64,000 nucleotides of DNA. Origin: CALLPQ01 sp964392325 (lineage in GTDB: Bacteria > Pseudomonadota > Alphaproteobacteria > Caulobacterales > Parvularculaceae). The DNA lies in NCBI GenBank assembly GCA_964392325.1, contig CAYMPJ010000002.1:62001-126000 (forward strand). Direction: 5' to 3'. The translations under genes and the position numbers were made by a program. Below the pieces are notes generated by a model. The model was not told the origin of the DNA and did no database searches. It saw only the letters and a program-made list of their open reading frames with translations. Positions 62,992-64,000 of this stretch are shown here, in pieces; the stretch's first letter is position 1, and every line of letters begins with the position of its first letter.

Positions 62992-64000
62992 TTAAAATGC
63001 AGCTTGGTAAATTGCGATTGCATCATCTCGTGTTACCTCGCGCGGATTATTGACTAAGAGGCGCGTTTGTAACATCGCGTCATCTGCAAGCTGGCCAATA
63101 TCACTCGCCTTCACGCCAACATCGCGTAAACGGCGCTCTATGTCGGTTTTCTCGATAATATCATCCAGATGCTCGATCAAGTGCTCTGTCATTGCTTGGT
63201 CTGCGCCTTGCGTGTCAGGAAAAATAAACCTTGCAAGCGCAGCATAATCAGGTAGCGCAAATTGGGCATTAAAGCGCAGTACATGGGGCAATACCAATGC
63301 ATTTGATAATCCGTGCGGGACATGAAAAATCCCGCCAAGCGGATAGGCAAGCGCATGAACCGCGGCTACTGGTGCATTGGCAAATGCCTGCCCGGCCCAC
63401 ATCGCACCGAGCAACATATTAGCGCGCGCCTCAAGATTATCCCCATGATGAACAGCCGTAATTATATTATCGCTCATCAGGCGCAAGGCCTCGCGTGCCA
63501 TCATATCCGATACTGGATTTTTTTTATGCTTTGATGTGTACGCCTCAATTGCGTGCACCATCGCATCAATACCGGTTGCCGCCGTAACATGCGCCGGTAG
63601 CCCCAATGTAAGCTCGGCATCCAGCAATGCGATATCGGCATATAATTGGGGAGAGACTACGCCCATTTTCTGGGTTTTTCCCGTTGTAACAATTGATATT
63701 GGCGTAACTTCCGACCCCGTGCCAGCTGTTGTCGGGATTAATACTAATGGCGTCTGCCGAGCACCCCGCACTGCACCGACCCCGTATATCTCATCCAGCC
63801 TTTGCCCACTTTTTAACAATAGAGCAACAAGCTTGGCCGCATCCATTGACGAGCCACCCCCTAGGCCAATTACAAGATCACATTTATATATTTTTGCTGC
63901 GTTCAATGCTTCTTCTATAATCTCGCTGGATGGGTCGGCAATTACATTAGAAAAAACCTCAGCATCCATTCCAGCATCCACTAACGCGCGGCGAACTGGC
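62992..64000 (-). CDS. Iron-containing alcohol dehydrogenase (5' end beyond the window)
   Basis: The frame stays open to the window edge, so the N-terminus is missing; about 335 residues are visible. Group III Fe-ADH: GLGGGSSMDAAK (NAD binding), IPTTAGTGSEVTPI, the metal-binding region with GIDAMVHAIEAYTSK and VPHGLSNALVLPHVLRF (His ligands). Probably oxidises or reduces a small alcohol/aldehyde (butanediol, lactaldehyde or similar). Converges with the receptor gene. Confidence 0.92.
   Translation of the reverse strand, partial: PVRRALVDAGMDAEVFSNVIADPSSEIIEEALNAAKIYKCDLVIGLGGGSSMDAAKLVALLLKSGQRLDEIYGVGAVRGARQTPLVLIPTTAGTGSEVTPISIVTTGKTQKMGVVSPQLYADIALLDAELTLGLPAHVTAATGIDAMVHAIEAYTSKHKKNPVSDMMAREALRLMSDNIITAVHHGDNLEARANMLLGAMWAGQAFANAPVAAVHALAYPLGGIFHVPHGLSNALVLPHVLRFNAQFALPDYAALARFIFPDTQGADQAMTEHLIEHLDDIIEKTDIERRLRDVGVKASDIGQLADDAMLQTRLLVNNPREVTRDDAIAIYQAAF

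Noticed and set aside
1..64000. tRNA, rRNA, CRISPR arrays, insertion sequences, prophage genes
   Set aside because: Intergenic stretches were read for tRNA arms, repeat-spacer patterns, transposase motifs and phage signatures; none found.

Overview
The window is a chromosomal segment of a Gram-negative alphaproteobacterium with moderate GC. The evidence is several conserved alphaproteobacterial neighbourhoods (ihfB-lapA-trpF-trpB, ubiE-ubiB-coaBC-dut), TonB-dependent receptors, a K+-insensitive proton pyrophosphatase, DXS and a bacterial sphingolipid locus. The gene set resembles sphingolipid-making, TonB-receptor-rich lineages such as Caulobacterales or low-GC Hyphomonadaceae/Robiginitomaculaceae relatives. 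That placement is inference.

Layout. 1-9.9 kb: tail of a TonB-dependent receptor, lytic transglycosylase, a family-4-type uracil-DNA glycosylase, cytosine deaminase, tpiA, an alpha/beta hydrolase, then trpB, trpF, a LapA-domain protein and ihfB on the minus strand. 10.2-17.1 kb (plus): ubiE, ubiB, an alginate-lyase-domain protein with a small membrane protein, coaBC, dut and a ThiF/MoeB-type E1-like enzyme. 17.2-25.8 kb (minus): ankyrin protein, M23 lipoprotein, DUF2093, then a compact ceramide locus (aasR, cerR, acpR, spt, a DUF2141 protein, bcerS). 26-32.6 kb (plus): a fatty-acid-hydroxylase-type protein and a tight carotenoid-oxygenase/thiolase/DUF1295/CoA-transferase operon. 32.6-37.3 kb: BCCT transporter, HAD phosphatase, hppA. 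37.7-44.9 kb is accessory: a PLP decarboxylase, a two-gene module (membrane protein plus permuted papain-like hydrolase), a frameshifted remnant of a second decarboxylase tail, a hypothetical gene preceded by a Cys-codon leader peptide and terminator, a GNAT, an SDR and a LysR regulator. 45-64 kb: DUF502, DUF3089, galU, an SNase-like protein, pbpC with an alpha-2-macroglobulin, dxs, xseB, a large TonB-dependent receptor and a truncated iron-type alcohol dehydrogenase.

Most interesting: (1) an apparent cysteine-responsive attenuator (leader peptide with TGT-GCT-TGT-GCA-TGT codons, competing hairpin, intrinsic terminator) in front of an uncharacterised gene at 41600-42028; (2) direct repeats made of decarboxylase 3' ends bracketing a two-gene module; (3) all five known bacterial ceramide genes in one place with a DUF2141 gene between them and a divergent hydroxylase; (4) a carotenoid-oxygenase operon that looks like an uncharacterised catabolic route; (5) a DUF3089 protein whose nucleophile-elbow serine is glutamate.

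All functional calls come from reading motifs and neighbourhoods by eye. No database search was possible.
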